Source of the DNA: Bacteroidota bacterium | Lineage (GTDB): Bacteria > Bacteroidota > Bacteroidia > Bacteroidales > JADFUO01 | Direction of reading: 5' to 3' | Assembly: GCA_015222115.1 (NCBI GenBank) | Contig: JADFUO010000354.1 | Coordinates: 1 to 15,284, forward strand | Length of the DNA: 15,284 nucleotides | Translations under genes and position numbers: made by a program | Notes under the pieces: model-generated | The model's database searches: none | What the model was told of the DNA's origin: nothing | The model's input: only the letters and a program-made list of their open reading frames with translations | Shown here: one piece after another, positions 6,830 to 15,218 of the stretch | Layout: each line of letters opens with the position of its first letter | Position numbering within the stretch: the stretch's first letter is position 1

Positions 6830-8068
6830 ATGATCTGGTCAATATCATGGAGAAATGTTTGGCGAAACAAATTAAGAAGCCTTATAATAATAATTGCTGT
6901 TACAGTTGGTTTATTCGGAGGAATTATTTCAGCAGCATTTATGGTTGGCTGGTTGGAGCAGCGAACTGATGCTGCTATTGAATATGAAATCTCAAACATA
7001 CAATTGCACAATCCTAAGTTTCTGCTGAACGAAGAAATCAATTTTACCATAAATAACCCTGACAAAATAATAAATGAAATTAATACAGTTGAAGGTGTTA
7101 AAGCTGTTTGCAAAAGAACCAAAAGCACAGCAATGGCAAGCACTGCCACTACTGGAACAGGAATTATTATTAACGGTATAAACCCTGCACAGGAAAAACA
7201 AGTTACAAAACTTTATGAAAAATTATTGCAAGGTCATTACTTTGAGAAAGATGATAAAATTCCGGCAGTTATCGGACAAAAATTAGCATCAAAATTAAAT
7301 GCTTCAGTAGGTTCAAAAATCGTAATTACAATAGCAAATGTTGAAGGAATAATCACTTATGGAGCTTTCAGGGTGATTGGTATTTATAAAACAAGCAATG
7401 ATATGTTTGATGAAGTTAACGTTTTTGTGAGAAATGATGAACTGATAAACCTTATTAGTTTTGATAAAAATAAAACTTCAGAAATTGCAGTTGCATTAGA
7501 TGAAAACAAAGAAACCAATAAAATTGCAGAAATACTCAGGAAGAAATTCAATAAGGAAATAACTGAAGATAAATTTGTAATTCAAACATGGATTGAAATT
7601 CAGCCTACGTTGAATGCCATGAATGAAATGATGAATTATTTTTCATTTATTTTTCAAATAGTGATTTTAATTGCACTGGCATTTGGAATCGTAAACACAA
7701 TGCTAATGGTTGTTATGGAACGAACACACGAAATAGGTATGCTTATGGCAATTGGCATGAATAAAAACAGGATATTTTTCATGATCATGCTTGAAACTAT
7801 TTTCCTTTCAATTATTGGAGGAATAGGCGGTATTATTATCAGTTATTTTGTTGTGGGATATTTTTCAATACATGGAATTAATTTATCAATTGTTTCCGAA
7901 GGGCTTAATTCTATTGGTTTTAGCTCAATTGTTTATTTAAATATTGACTCACAATTTTACATTTTCACAGCATTGTTGGTTATTATAACGGCAATTATAT
8001 CAAGCATTTATCCAGCTTGCAAAGCGCTTAAATTAAAGCCGGCGGATGCTGTCAGGGAGAATGCATAA
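6830..8068 (+). CDS. ABC transporter permease, FtsX/MacB/LolC-E type (second of two)
   Basis: A 412-residue paralogue of the upstream permease, sharing the N-terminal SWRNVWRNKLRS motif and the same topology: helix 1 at about 17-40, a periplasmic domain to about 265, then helices near 271-295, 316-343 and 376-397. The FtsX signature is clearer here, MERTHEIGMLMAIGM at 296-310, and the C-terminus YPACKALKLKPADAVREN at 394-411 is typical of MacB/LolCE permeases. Two different permeases plus one ATPase suggest a heterodimeric LolCE-like complex rather than a MacB homodimer; the ATPase is a separate protein 15 bp downstream. The start codon lies just beyond the inserted element, 22 bp past its right flanking repeat, and the coding sequence appears intact. 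Confidence 0.9.
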   Translation: MIWSISWRNVWRNKLRSLIIIIAVTVGLFGGIISAAFMVGWLEQRTDAAIEYEISNIQLHNPKFLLNEEINFTINNPDKIINEINTVEGVKAVCKRTKSTAMASTATTGTGIIINGINPAQEKQVTKLYEKLLQGHYFEKDDKIPAVIGQKLASKLNASVGSKIVITIANVEGIITYGAFRVIGIYKTSNDMFDEVNVFVRNDELINLISFDKNKTSEIAVALDENKETNKIAEILRKKFNKEITEDKFVIQTWIEIQPTLNAMNEMMNYFSFIFQIVILIALAFGIVNTMLMVVMERTHEIGMLMAIGMNKNRIFFMIMLETIFLSIIGGIGGIIISYFVVGYFSIHGINLSIVSEGLNSIGFSSIVYLNIDSQFYIFTALLVIITAIISSIYPACKALKLKPADAVRENA

Positions 8069-8083
8069 TTAAATCATAATAAA

Positions 8084-8770
8084 ATGGGAATCATAGAAGT
8101 TAAAAATTTGCACAAAGTTTACCAGGACACCAAAGTCCCTGTAAAAGCTGTTAATGGTATTGATTTATCATTTGAAGAAGGTGAATTTACTGCTGTGGTT
8201 GGACCTTCCGGTTCAGGAAAAACTACTTTTTTGAATTTAATTGGAGGATTAGACACACCAACCGAAGGAGAAATACGTATTAACGGCGAAAATATCAGTA
8301 AATTGAAATCAAGAAAATTAATTGATTTCAGATTGCAAAACATAGGATTTGTATTTCAGTCATACAATTTAATTCCGGTTTTAACTGCAATTGAAAATGT
8401 AGCCTTTATAATGGAATTGCAGGGCAAATCAAAAGCAGAACGCAACAAGCGTGCAAAAGAATTACTAAATGCAGTTGGAATTGGTGATAAAATAAATAAC
8501 CGGCCCGGTGATCTGTCAGGTGGTCAGCAACAGCGTGTATCGGTTGCAAGGGCATTAGCTTCTGAACCAAGGTTTATTTTAGCAGATGAACCCACTGCAA
8601 ATCTTGATTCAAAATCAACAAACGACTTGTTAGACATAATGCAGAAGATGAACGAAGAATCAAAAATAACATTTATCTTCTCAACTCACGACCAAAGAGT
8701 TATGGATAAAGCCAGACGTATTATAACTATTGATGACGGAAAGGTAACGAGTGATGAGAATAGGAAGTAG
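8084..8770 (+). CDS. ABC transporter ATP-binding protein, LolD/MacB type
   Basis: A 228-residue nucleotide-binding subunit of normal LolD length. All motifs are intact: Walker A GPSGSGKTT at 40-48, Q-loop FQSYNLIP with Gln92, ABC signature LSGGQQQR at 144-151, Walker B FILADEP at 164-170 with catalytic Glu169, D-loop NLDSK at 173-177 and switch His202. The Q-loop sequence and the overall layout are those of the LolD/MacB/FtsE (3.A.1.122/125-like) branch, which works with FtsX-fold permeases. It should power the two permeases encoded just upstream (15-bp gap). It is unlikely to be the housekeeping lipoprotein-release ATPase because it belongs to a TetR-controlled cluster with a beta-barrel protein, although that cannot be excluded from this window alone. 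Confidence 0.93.
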   Translation: MGIIEVKNLHKVYQDTKVPVKAVNGIDLSFEEGEFTAVVGPSGSGKTTFLNLIGGLDTPTEGEIRINGENISKLKSRKLIDFRLQNIGFVFQSYNLIPVLTAIENVAFIMELQGKSKAERNKRAKELLNAVGIGDKINNRPGDLSGGQQQRVSVARALASEPRFILADEPTANLDSKSTNDLLDIMQKMNEESKITFIFSTHDQRVMDKARRIITIDDGKVTSDENRK

Positions 8771-8773
8771 ATA

Positions 8774-8856
8774 CTGGCAGTAGCAGTAGCAGTGGCAGTT
8801 GACAATAGACCAGTAGCAGTTGGCAATAAACAATAAAGAATAAACAATAATAAATA
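8774..8856 (+). repeat. GGCAGT-type and CAATAAA heptamer repeat tract
   Basis: After the ATPase stop codon come TGGCAG, TAGCAG, TAGCAG, TGGCAG units, a broken copy, and CAGTAGCAGTTGGCA ending near 8825. The tract then changes to repeated CAATAAA, CAATAAA, GAATAAA, CAATAAT heptamers (8825-8852). It fills nearly all of the 100-bp gap before the outer-membrane protein gene and has no strong hairpin, so read-through of the operon is expected. Confidence 0.7.
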
Positions 8857-8870
8857 GACAGTTTGTAATA

Positions 8871-10058
8871 ATGATAAAATTAAAAATTTTAATAAAGATT
8901 ATTCTTCTGTTTTTTTTATTGATATTCCTTAATCAAAGCATACAAGCAAAAGGCGATATAAAGCCAAGAAATTATTCATTAAACGGTCATCTTGAAACAC
9001 TTGAAACAGTTTGGATAAAAGATTTCAAAAAAAAATGGCTAACAATGAATACAATTAAAAACCGTCTGGATTTCAGATGGTATCCAACAAGTTTTTTAAC
9101 AGCTCATATCGGAATGCGAAATATTATGAATTACGGACAAATGGTTGGTGAATATTATCCGTTTTTTGCCGACTATGCGATTATTGATGATGGATATTTA
9201 GACCTTACAAGATTAATTGCAAAAGACACATCATTTTTTATATATTCAACCTTTGACAGAGCTAATCTTGAATTTTCAAAAGGAAATTTTGAAGCAAAAA
9301 TCGGAAGGCAAAGAATAAACTGGGGAATAAATTTAGTGTGGACTCCTAACGACATCTTTAATACTTTCAATTATTTTGATTTTGATTATATTGAACGCCC
9401 CGGTTGTGATGCCATAAAAATCCAGTATTACACAGGCATGACATCTTCCGCACAATTAGCATATAAAATTAATAAGGAAAACAAAGTTACTTTTGCAGGA
9501 TTATATAAATTCAATAAATGGAATTATGATTTTCAATTTCTTGCCGGAGTTATGGAAGACGATATTGTTTTAGGTACTGGATGGTCAGGTCAAATTAAAG
9601 GAGCCGGCTTTAACGGCGAAGCAACATATTTTCTATCCAAAGAAAATTTCAGTGATTCTACCGGAGTACTAGTTGCCTCGGCAGGTATAAACTATACTTT
9701 TAAAAACAGTCTTTATATTCATGCTGCTTTTTTATTTAACAGTGCCGGAACAACTGGTCCTGCAAGTATGGGAAGCATATTAGTAAAACAAACAAATATT
9801 TCGGCAAAAAATTATACAAGAGCAAAATATTCAACTTTTGGTGAGATTTCATATCCTATCACACCTTTGATAAAAGCAAATTTATCAGGAATGTTTAACC
9901 CAAACGATAAGTCAGCTTACATAGGTCCTTCTCTTGATTTTTCTTTAACTGAAAATATTGGTTTCCTTTTAATTGGTCAGATTTTCATCGGAGATCCCGA
10001 CACTGAGTTCGGAGACTATGGTAAAATGTTTTATATGCGATTAAAATGGTCTTTCTAA
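8871..10058 (+). CDS. Predicted outer-membrane beta-barrel protein (DUF1302-like)
   Basis: A 395-residue exported protein with a signal peptide at 1-26 (ending QSIQA) and many alternating aromatic/hydrophobic strands to a C-terminus MRLKWSF, whose terminal Phe is the usual outer-membrane assembly signal. The segment GRQRINWG at 145-152 followed by WTPNDIFN at 157-164 resembles the conserved core of DUF1302-type barrels, which in other phyla sit beside LolA-like (DUF1329) proteins and RND/MMPL exporters. Here the barrel is last in a cluster with a LolA-like protein and an ABC complex, consistent with an outer-membrane receiving or exit component. The 100-bp repeat-filled gap before it makes membership of the operon probable but not certain. 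Family assignment is by motif memory; function is unknown. Confidence 0.7.
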   Translation: MIKLKILIKIILLFFLLIFLNQSIQAKGDIKPRNYSLNGHLETLETVWIKDFKKKWLTMNTIKNRLDFRWYPTSFLTAHIGMRNIMNYGQMVGEYYPFFADYAIIDDGYLDLTRLIAKDTSFFIYSTFDRANLEFSKGNFEAKIGRQRINWGINLVWTPNDIFNTFNYFDFDYIERPGCDAIKIQYYTGMTSSAQLAYKINKENKVTFAGLYKFNKWNYDFQFLAGVMEDDIVLGTGWSGQIKGAGFNGEATYFLSKENFSDSTGVLVASAGINYTFKNSLYIHAAFLFNSAGTTGPASMGSILVKQTNISAKNYTRAKYSTFGEISYPITPLIKANLSGMFNPNDKSAYIGPSLDFSLTENIGFLLIGQIFIGDPDTEFGDYGKMFYMRLKWSF

Positions 10059-10077
10059 ATAAATAATAATAAAAAGT

Positions 10078-10108
10078 TTTGTTATATAAAAAGATTGTAC
10101 TATTTTTG
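10078..10108 (+). promoter_or_regulatory. Promoter of rpsO
   Basis: TTTG at 10078-10081 and TATTTTTG at 10101-10108 match both Bacteroidota promoter elements exactly, with the preferred 19-base spacing. Transcription should start near 10113-10116, giving a leader of about 25 bases before the rpsO start codon. It begins only 20 bases after the outer-membrane protein gene ends, separating the housekeeping block from the TetR operon. Confidence 0.8.
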
Positions 10109-10137
10109 CACGCCGAAATTGAAAACAAAAAAATAAT

Positions 10138-10407
10138 ATGTATTTAACAACGGAAACAAAAAAAGATATTTTTAAGAAGTACGGAAAATCGGAATTTGAT
10201 ACAGGATCTGCTGAAGGGCAAATTGCTTTATTTACATTCAGAGTCAAGCATCTAACTGATCATTTAAAGAAAAACAAAAAAGATCTTAATACCGAACGTT
10301 CATTGGTTAGGTTAGTTGGTAAAAGAAGAAAATTACTTGATTATCTTAAAGAAAAAGACATAGAAAGATACAGAGTAATAATTAAAAAATTAGGTATCAG
10401 AAAATAA
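10138..10407 (+). CDS. rpsO: 30S ribosomal protein S15
   Basis: An 89-residue protein of exactly the usual S15 length. It binds the central domain of 16S rRNA early in small-subunit assembly. The conserved blocks are present: DTGSAEGQIALFTFRVKHLT at 21-40, the DLNTERSLVRLVGKRRKLLDYL region at about 49-70 that contacts rRNA, and the C-terminal ERYRVIIKKLGIRK. The start ATG sits about 25 bases after the predicted transcription start, and no alternative start is plausible. As in many bacteria it lies directly before pnp, with an intrinsic terminator between them. In E. coli S15 represses its own translation; no equivalent pseudoknot can be claimed in this very short leader. Confidence 0.98.
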   Translation: MYLTTETKKDIFKKYGKSEFDTGSAEGQIALFTFRVKHLTDHLKKNKKDLNTERSLVRLVGKRRKLLDYLKEKDIERYRVIIKKLGIRK

Positions 10408-10435
10408 TCTTATACATTTTTAAAAACAGATGTAG

Positions 10436-10462
10436 AAAAGGCAATTTTGATTGCCTTTTTTT
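10436..10462 (+). terminator. Intrinsic terminator between rpsO and pnp
   Basis: AAAAGGCAA at 10436-10444 pairs perfectly with TTGCCTTTT at 10451-10459 around a 6-base loop, and the descending arm runs straight into T residues up to 10462. It lies 28 bases after the rpsO stop and 33 bases before the pnp start. It should end a portion of rpsO transcripts and reduce pnp expression. It also overlaps the upstream TTG that could extend the pnp reading frame, which argues against that start. Confidence 0.8.
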
Positions 10463-10494
10463 GTATACAAATTAATAAAACACACACAAATATC

Positions 10495-12630
10495 ATGTCA
10501 AAATCAGTTATTACTAAAACATTTGAATTAGATGATGGAAGAACCATTTCAATAGAAACAGGAAAGTTAGCTAATCAGGCTGATGGAGCTGTTGTAGTTA
10601 AGATGGGTGATACTATGCTAATTGCCACGGTAGTTGCAACAAAAGAAGCAAGGGAAAATGTTGATTTTATGCCACTTACTGTTGAATATAAAGAAAAATA
10701 TGCTGCAACCGGAAAATTTCCTGGTGGCTTTTTTAAAAGAGAAGCACGACCTTCAGAGTATGAAATATTAATTGCAAGATTAGTTGACAGAGCGCTTCGC
10801 CCTTTATTCCCTGATGATTTCCACGGTGACACTCAGGTAATAATTACATTAATTTCAGGAAGCAATGACACTGCACCCGACACATTGGCTGCATTAGCTG
10901 CTTCATCGGCATTAACTATTTCGGATATACCTTTTAACGGACCAATTTCTGAAGTCAGGGTGGCAAAAATTAATGGAGATTTTGTTATCAACCCTTCAAT
11001 TAAAGAGATAGAAACTGCCGAACTTGACCTTATAGTAGCAGCAACTATGGATAATATTATTATGGTTGAGGGCGGGATGAAAGAAGTATCAGAAGAAGTA
11101 ATGCTTGAAGCTATTAAAGTTGCTCATAATGCAATAAAAGTTCAATGCCAGGCACAGCTTGAACTGGCTGAAATGATTGAAAAGTCAAAGGTAAGAAGAG
11201 AATACAGCCACGAAGAAAATGATACTGAACTTAAAGAAGCATTAAAACGAGCTACTTACGATAAACTCTATCAAATATCAAAATCAGGTAATAATTGTAA
11301 GCATGAAAGGTCTGAAGCTTTTGAAGCAGTAAAAAACGAATTTATCAGCACCTTGTCAGAAGAGGACAAAGAAGCAAAAGCCAATCTAATTGACCGTTAT
11401 TTTCATGATATTGAAAAAGAAGCAGTGAGAAATACTGTTTTAAAAGAAAAAATTCGCCTGGATGGAAGAAAATCAGATGAAATAAGACCAATATGGTGCG
11501 AAGTTGATTATCTGCCGGCTGCACACGGCTCAGCAATTTTTACTCGTGGTGAGACACAGTCGCTAGTAACTGTTACTTTAGGTACAAAACTTGATAAACA
11601 AACTATTGATGGTGCCGTATTTGAAGGTAAAAGCGATTTTCTGCTGCACTACAATTTTCCTGCATTTTCTACAGGCGAAGTAAGACCCATTCGTGGAACC
11701 AGCCGGCGTGAAATTGGTCATGGTAATCTTGCCATGCGGGCATTAAAACGCGTTATTCCTGATGATATTGAGAACCCATACACTATCAGGATTGTCTCAG
11801 ATATCCTTGAATCCAACGGTTCTTCATCAATGGCTACGGTTTGCGGCGGTACACTTGCCTTAATGGATGCCGGTGTTAAAATCTCAAAACCTGTTTCGGG
11901 AATTGCTATGGGCTTGATAACTGATAATGAATCGGGTAAATATGCTATACTTTCGGATATTTTGGGTGATGAAGACCATCTTGGCGATATGGATTTTAAA
12001 ATTGCAGGAACAAAAGATGGAATTACTGCCTGCCAGATGGATATTAAAGTTGAAGGGCTTTCTTTCGAAATTCTTCAGGAAGCACTTGAACAAGCCAGAA
12101 AAGGACGATTACATATACTTACCGAAATGGAAAAAACCATTTCTCAACCCCGTGAAGATTACAAACCACATGTTCCTAGAATTGAAAAAATGACAGTTCA
12201 TAAGGAATTTATCGGTGCAATAATCGGTCCCGGAGGTAAAGTTATCCAGAAAATTCAAGAGGAAACCAATACAACTATAGTTATTGAAGAAGAAGGCGAT
12301 CTTGGAATTATCGATATCGTATCAAGCAACAAAGAAGATATTGAAGCTGCCAAAGAAAAAATCAAACAAATAGTTGCAATTCCCGAAATTGGAAATATAT
12401 ACAAAGGCGTCGTTAAAAATATTGTTCCTTTTGGGGCTTTTGTTGAAATACTTCCCGGCAAAGATGGATTACTGCATATTTCTGAAATTGAATGGAGACG
12501 ATTGGAAAACGTTGAAAGTGTTTTAAAAGTTGGTGATGAAATAGAAGTTAAATTGATAGGTATTGACAGCAGAACCGGTAAATTGAAGCTTTCACGAAAA
12601 GTTTTATTATCCAGACCACCGAGTAGATAA
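10495..12630 (+). CDS. pnp: Polyribonucleotide nucleotidyltransferase (PNPase)
   Basis: A 711-residue PNPase: phosphorolytic 3'-5' exoribonuclease that degrades RNA and works in cytoplasmic mRNA decay and quality control. Two RNase PH domains flank a helical linker (about 1-225 and 310-545). The [12 protein letters not shown] motif of the catalytic second domain carries the acidic residues Asp492 and Asp498. A KH domain follows with [12 protein letters not shown] around 576-587, then an S1 domain from about 633 ([28 protein letters not shown]). Length is typical and all domains are complete. I chose the ATG at 10495 because the protein homology begins there; a TTG 48 bases upstream is inside the terminator hairpin and would add 16 unrelated residues. 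It follows rpsO as in many bacteria. No clear terminator was seen after it. Confidence 0.97.
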   Translation: MSKSVITKTFELDDGRTISIETGKLANQADGAVVVKMGDTMLIATVVATKEARENVDFMPLTVEYKEKYAATGKFPGGFFKREARPSEYEILIARLVDRALRPLFPDDFHGDTQVIITLISGSNDTAPDTLAALAASSALTISDIPFNGPISEVRVAKINGDFVINPSIKEIETAELDLIVAATMDNIIMVEGGMKEVSEEVMLEAIKVAHNAIKVQCQAQLELAEMIEKSKVRREYSHEENDTELKEALKRATYDKLYQISKSGNNCKHERSEAFEAVKNEFISTLSEEDKEAKANLIDRYFHDIEKEAVRNTVLKEKIRLDGRKSDEIRPIWCEVDYLPAAHGSAIFTRGETQSLVTVTLGTKLDKQTIDGAVFEGKSDFLLHYNFPAFSTGEVRPIRGTSRREIGHGNLAMRALKRVIPDDIENPYTIRIVSDILESNGSSSMATVCGGTLALMDAGVKISKPVSGIAMGLITDNESGKYAILSDILGDEDHLGDMDFKIAGTKDGITACQMDIKVEGLSFEILQEALEQARKGRLHILTEMEKTISQPREDYKPHVPRIEKMTVHKEFIGAIIGPGGKVIQKIQEETNTTIVIEEEGDLGIIDIVSSNKEDIEAAKEKIKQIVAIPEIGNIYKGVVKNIVPFGAFVEILPGKDGLLHISEIEWRRLENVESVLKVGDEIEVKLIGIDSRTGKLKLSRKVLLSRPPSR

Positions 12631-12771
12631 AAGTTCTGGATTTTAATATTGAGTATAGTCTAAATAGTAAGAATTTAAAATGATAGCCAATACTAACATT
12701 TTTTGTAACTTAATTAATGATATTTCGTACAATTTTTACCAATTCTAATTAATTTTTACATTATATAAATT

Positions 12772-13635
12772 ATGAGGCAACTAAAAATTACCAAACAGGT
12801 AACGAATCGTGAAACCGCTTCATTAGATAAATACCTCCAGGAAATCGGAAGAGTGGATCTTATTACAGCAGATGAAGAAGTTTTATTAGCTCAAAAAATT
12901 AAACAGGGCGACAAGTTAGCACTGGAGAAACTTACAAATGCAAATTTGCGTTTTGTCGTTTCCGTTTCAAAACAATATCAAAATCAAGGATTAACTCTGC
13001 CCGATTTAATTAATGAAGGTAATCTCGGACTTATCAAAGCAGCTCAAAGATTTGATGAAACCAGAGGATTTAAATTCATTTCTTATGCTGTTTGGTGGAT
13101 ACGTCAGTCAATTTTACAGGCATTAGCTGAGCAATCACGTATTGTTCGCTTACCTCTGAATAAAATCGGTTCAATTAATAAAATTAATAAGGCTCATGCT
13201 AAACTTGAACAGAAATTTGAAAGAGAACCAAATCCTGAAGAAATTGCTGATTTGCTTGAGATTACGGAACGCGAGATAAAAGAATCAATGAAAAATGCCG
13301 GTCGTCATATTTCCATGGATGCACCTTTGATTCAGGATGAGGATAATAACTTGTATGATGTGCTTAAGATAGATGAAGGTATTACACCTGAAACCGAATT
13401 GCTTTATGAGTCGCTACGTAAAGAAATTGAAAGGGCAATTTCCACTTTAACTACTCGTGAAGCAGATGTTATAAGACTTTATTTCGGGTTAAACGGTAGT
13501 CATCCTATGACTCTTGAAGAAATTGGTGAAAAATTTGATCTGACCCGTGAAAGAGTGCGACAAATAAAAGAAAAAGCAATAAGAAGATTAAAACATACTT
13601 CGCGATGCAAAATTCTAAAAACTTATTTAGGTTAA
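12772..13635 (+). CDS. rpoD: Primary RNA polymerase sigma factor (RpoD/SigA), Bacteroidota type
   Basis: A 287-residue group 1 sigma-70 factor that directs RNA polymerase to housekeeping promoters. Region 1.2 is at about 17-47, region 2 at 55-125 with the core-binding and -7-recognition helix [13 protein letters not shown] at 102-114, region 3 at about 130-205, and region 4 with the helix-turn-helix [10 protein letters not shown]...[11 protein letters not shown] at 246-270. Region 1.1 and the non-conserved insert of proteobacterial RpoD are absent, the known form of the Bacteroidota primary sigma factor, which recognises TTTG/TAnnTTTG promoters like those seen in this window. The 141-bp gap upstream is AT-rich, has no convincing promoter or terminator, and may mean co-transcription with pnp. 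It ends 4 bases before rpe. Confidence 0.95.
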   Translation: MRQLKITKQVTNRETASLDKYLQEIGRVDLITADEEVLLAQKIKQGDKLALEKLTNANLRFVVSVSKQYQNQGLTLPDLINEGNLGLIKAAQRFDETRGFKFISYAVWWIRQSILQALAEQSRIVRLPLNKIGSINKINKAHAKLEQKFEREPNPEEIADLLEITEREIKESMKNAGRHISMDAPLIQDEDNNLYDVLKIDEGITPETELLYESLRKEIERAISTLTTREADVIRLYFGLNGSHPMTLEEIGEKFDLTRERVRQIKEKAIRRLKHTSRCKILKTYLG

Positions 13636-13639
13636 ATTC

Positions 13640-14293
13640 ATGAATCATTTAGTCGCTCCTTCCCTCTTATCCGCCGATTTTGCAAATCTTCGTAATGATA
13701 TTGAAATGGTCAATCGCAGTGAGGCTGACTGGTTTCACATTGATGTTATGGACGGTGTTTTTGTTCCGAATATTTCATTTGGTATTCCTGTAATCAAACA
13801 AATTAAAAAATATGCTCAAAAACCCCTTGATGTTCATCTGATGATAATTGATCCTGATCGTTATTTTGAAAAATTTAAAAATGCAGGTGCTGATATCATC
13901 AGCGTCCATTACGAAGCATGTACCCATTTACACAGATCAATACAGGCAATAAAATCATTAGGACTTAAAGCGGGAGTTGCCATTAACCCCCATACGAATG
14001 TCAATTTACTGGAAAATATAATTTCTGATGTTGATATTGTGTTGGTGATGTCAGTAAATCCAGGTTTTGGCGGACAAAAATTTATTAAAAACACTTATTC
14101 GAAAATTAAACAATTAAAACAAATTATCAATAAAGCAGGTTCTTCATCTTTAATTGAAGTTGACGGAGGAGTTACTTTATCAAATGCTGCTGGTTTAATA
14201 AAAGCCGGTACTAATGTTTTAGTAGCAGGTTACACTATATTTTCTTCACAAAATCCTGAAAAAACTATTTCTGAATTAAAAACAAAAGAATAA
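13640..14293 (+). CDS. rpe: Ribulose-phosphate 3-epimerase
   Basis: A 217-residue TIM-barrel enzyme of normal length that interconverts ribulose 5-phosphate and xylulose 5-phosphate in the pentose phosphate pathway. The metal and catalytic residues are visible: FHIDVMDG at 32-39 with His33 and Asp35, DVHLMI at 64-69 with His66, and EVDGGV at 173-178 with Asp175. The mobile phosphate-side loop VMSVNPGFGGQKF is at 136-148, and the N-terminal PSLLSADFANL is typical. The start codon is 4 bases after the rpoD stop, so the two genes are almost certainly co-transcribed and perhaps translationally coupled, an odd pairing of a sigma factor and a metabolic enzyme. Confidence 0.97.
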   Translation: MNHLVAPSLLSADFANLRNDIEMVNRSEADWFHIDVMDGVFVPNISFGIPVIKQIKKYAQKPLDVHLMIIDPDRYFEKFKNAGADIISVHYEACTHLHRSIQAIKSLGLKAGVAINPHTNVNLLENIISDVDIVLVMSVNPGFGGQKFIKNTYSKIKQLKQIINKAGSSSLIEVDGGVTLSNAAGLIKAGTNVLVAGYTIFSSQNPEKTISELKTKE

Positions 14294-14318
14294 TTCGTAA
14301 TTTGCCTTTAAATTTTTT

Positions 14319-14374
14319 ACTTTTGTCTTTTCCCGATAGCTATCTGGACTTTTATCTTTTTACTTTTATCTTTA
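14319..14374 (+). repeat. 13-bp pyrimidine-rich repeats with an inserted palindrome
   Basis: ACTTTTGTCTTTT at 14319-14331, ACTTTTATCTTTT at 14348-14360 and ACTTTTATCTTTA at 14362-14374 are three near-identical copies. Between the first and second lies a 16-base near-palindrome, CCCGATAGCTATCTGG (14332-14347, 7 of 8 pairs). The tract fills the gap before the regulatory protein gene. CTTTTGTCTTTT also occurs at 71-82 near the left edge of the window. Confidence 0.7.
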
Positions 14375-14379
14375 ATAAA

Positions 14380-15195
14380 ATGTATACAATATTTGTAGTT
14401 TCCGATGGAACAGGAAGAACAGCCCAGCAAGCACTTAACGCAGCTTTAACACAATTTCCCAATATAACTGTTAATATTATTAAATTTTCTGAAGTCCGCA
14501 CCAAAGAACAAGTGTTAAATGTAGTTGAAGAAGCAGTAAAAGCAAATGCTTCCATAGCTCATACATTGGTCAAGAATAATGTAAGACAGGCAATGGTCAG
14601 AGCCGGAAGATTGCGTAACATAGAAACCATTGACTTAATGGGGCCTCTTTTATCACGTTTAGCAGATCAGTTTGAGAATGTACCATCACAAAAACCAGGG
14701 TTATTTCATGAGATAAATAGAAATTATTTCAAGCGAATAGATTCCATGCAATTTGCATTCAATCATGATGATGGCTTGAGAACTAATGAATTGTATAAGG
14801 CAGAAATAGTTTTATTAGGGGTATCCCGCACATTTAAAACACCGCTAAGTATTTTCCTCGCTTTCAAAGGCTGGTTCGTTGCAAATGTCCCTATAATACT
14901 TGGTATACAACCACCCGATGCACTTTTTAAAATTCCAACTGAAAGAGTTTTTTGTTTAACTACAAATGCCAGGCGGTTGTCAGCACTACGTCAGGTAAGA
15001 GAAGAATATTTTGGTGGTAATACCGGTGATTACGCATCACTTGACTATGTGAGGCGTGAACTGGAATATGCCCAATCAATTTTTAACAGACAACCAAAAT
15101 GGTCGGTTATTAAAGTAACCAGCAAACCTATTGAAGAAATAGCTTCTGAAATTCTGGCAATTATTGGTAAAGTAAAAATGTTTGTGGAAAGTTAA
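14380..15195 (+). CDS. Pyruvate phosphate dikinase / PEP synthase regulatory protein (DUF299 family)
   Basis: A 271-residue bifunctional regulator of the PSRP/DUF299 (PF03618) family. Known members use ADP to phosphorylate and inactivate pyruvate,phosphate dikinase or PEP synthase and use phosphate to reverse it, controlling the pyruvate-PEP step. The N-terminal VSDGTGRTAQ at 7-16 and the P-loop-like GVSRTFKTPLSIFLA at 147-161 are the family landmarks; the usual GxSRTSKT has Phe in place of the second Ser here. I chose the ATG at 14380 because family homology starts at MYTIFVVSDG; an in-frame upstream start at 14302 would add 26 residues encoded by repeat DNA. It follows rpe in the same direction after an 86-bp gap. 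Which target kinase exists, PPDK or PEP synthase, is not visible here. Confidence 0.92.
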   Translation: MYTIFVVSDGTGRTAQQALNAALTQFPNITVNIIKFSEVRTKEQVLNVVEEAVKANASIAHTLVKNNVRQAMVRAGRLRNIETIDLMGPLLSRLADQFENVPSQKPGLFHEINRNYFKRIDSMQFAFNHDDGLRTNELYKAEIVLLGVSRTFKTPLSIFLAFKGWFVANVPIILGIQPPDALFKIPTERVFCLTTNARRLSALRQVREEYFGGNTGDYASLDYVRRELEYAQSIFNRQPKWSVIKVTSKPIEEIASEILAIIGKVKMFVES

Positions 15196-15218
15196 AACAA
15201 TACTTGTTGTTGAAGATA

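Noticed and set aside
6814..7149. 111-codon minus-strand frame across the start of the second permease
   Set aside because: Antisense to a clear FtsX-type permease and explained by its codon pattern; no homology or signals recognised.
10447..10494. Upstream TTG extension of pnp by 16 residues
   Set aside because: The TTG lies inside the terminator hairpin and the added residues do not resemble the PNPase N-terminus; the ATG at 10495 fits the family.
11927..12193. 88-codon frame overlapping pnp in another frame on the same strand
   Set aside because: Entirely inside the well-conserved PNPase catalytic region, with no domain of its own; a frame shadow.
12631..12771. Possible promoter or terminator between pnp and rpoD
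   Set aside because: A TTTG occurs at 12702-12705 but no TAnnTTTG follows at a suitable distance, and no stable hairpin with a T-run was found.
14302..14379. Upstream ATG extension of the PPDK regulatory protein by 26 residues
   Set aside because: The extension is encoded by the 13-bp repeat tract and is Phe/Leu-rich low-complexity sequence; family homology begins at 14380.
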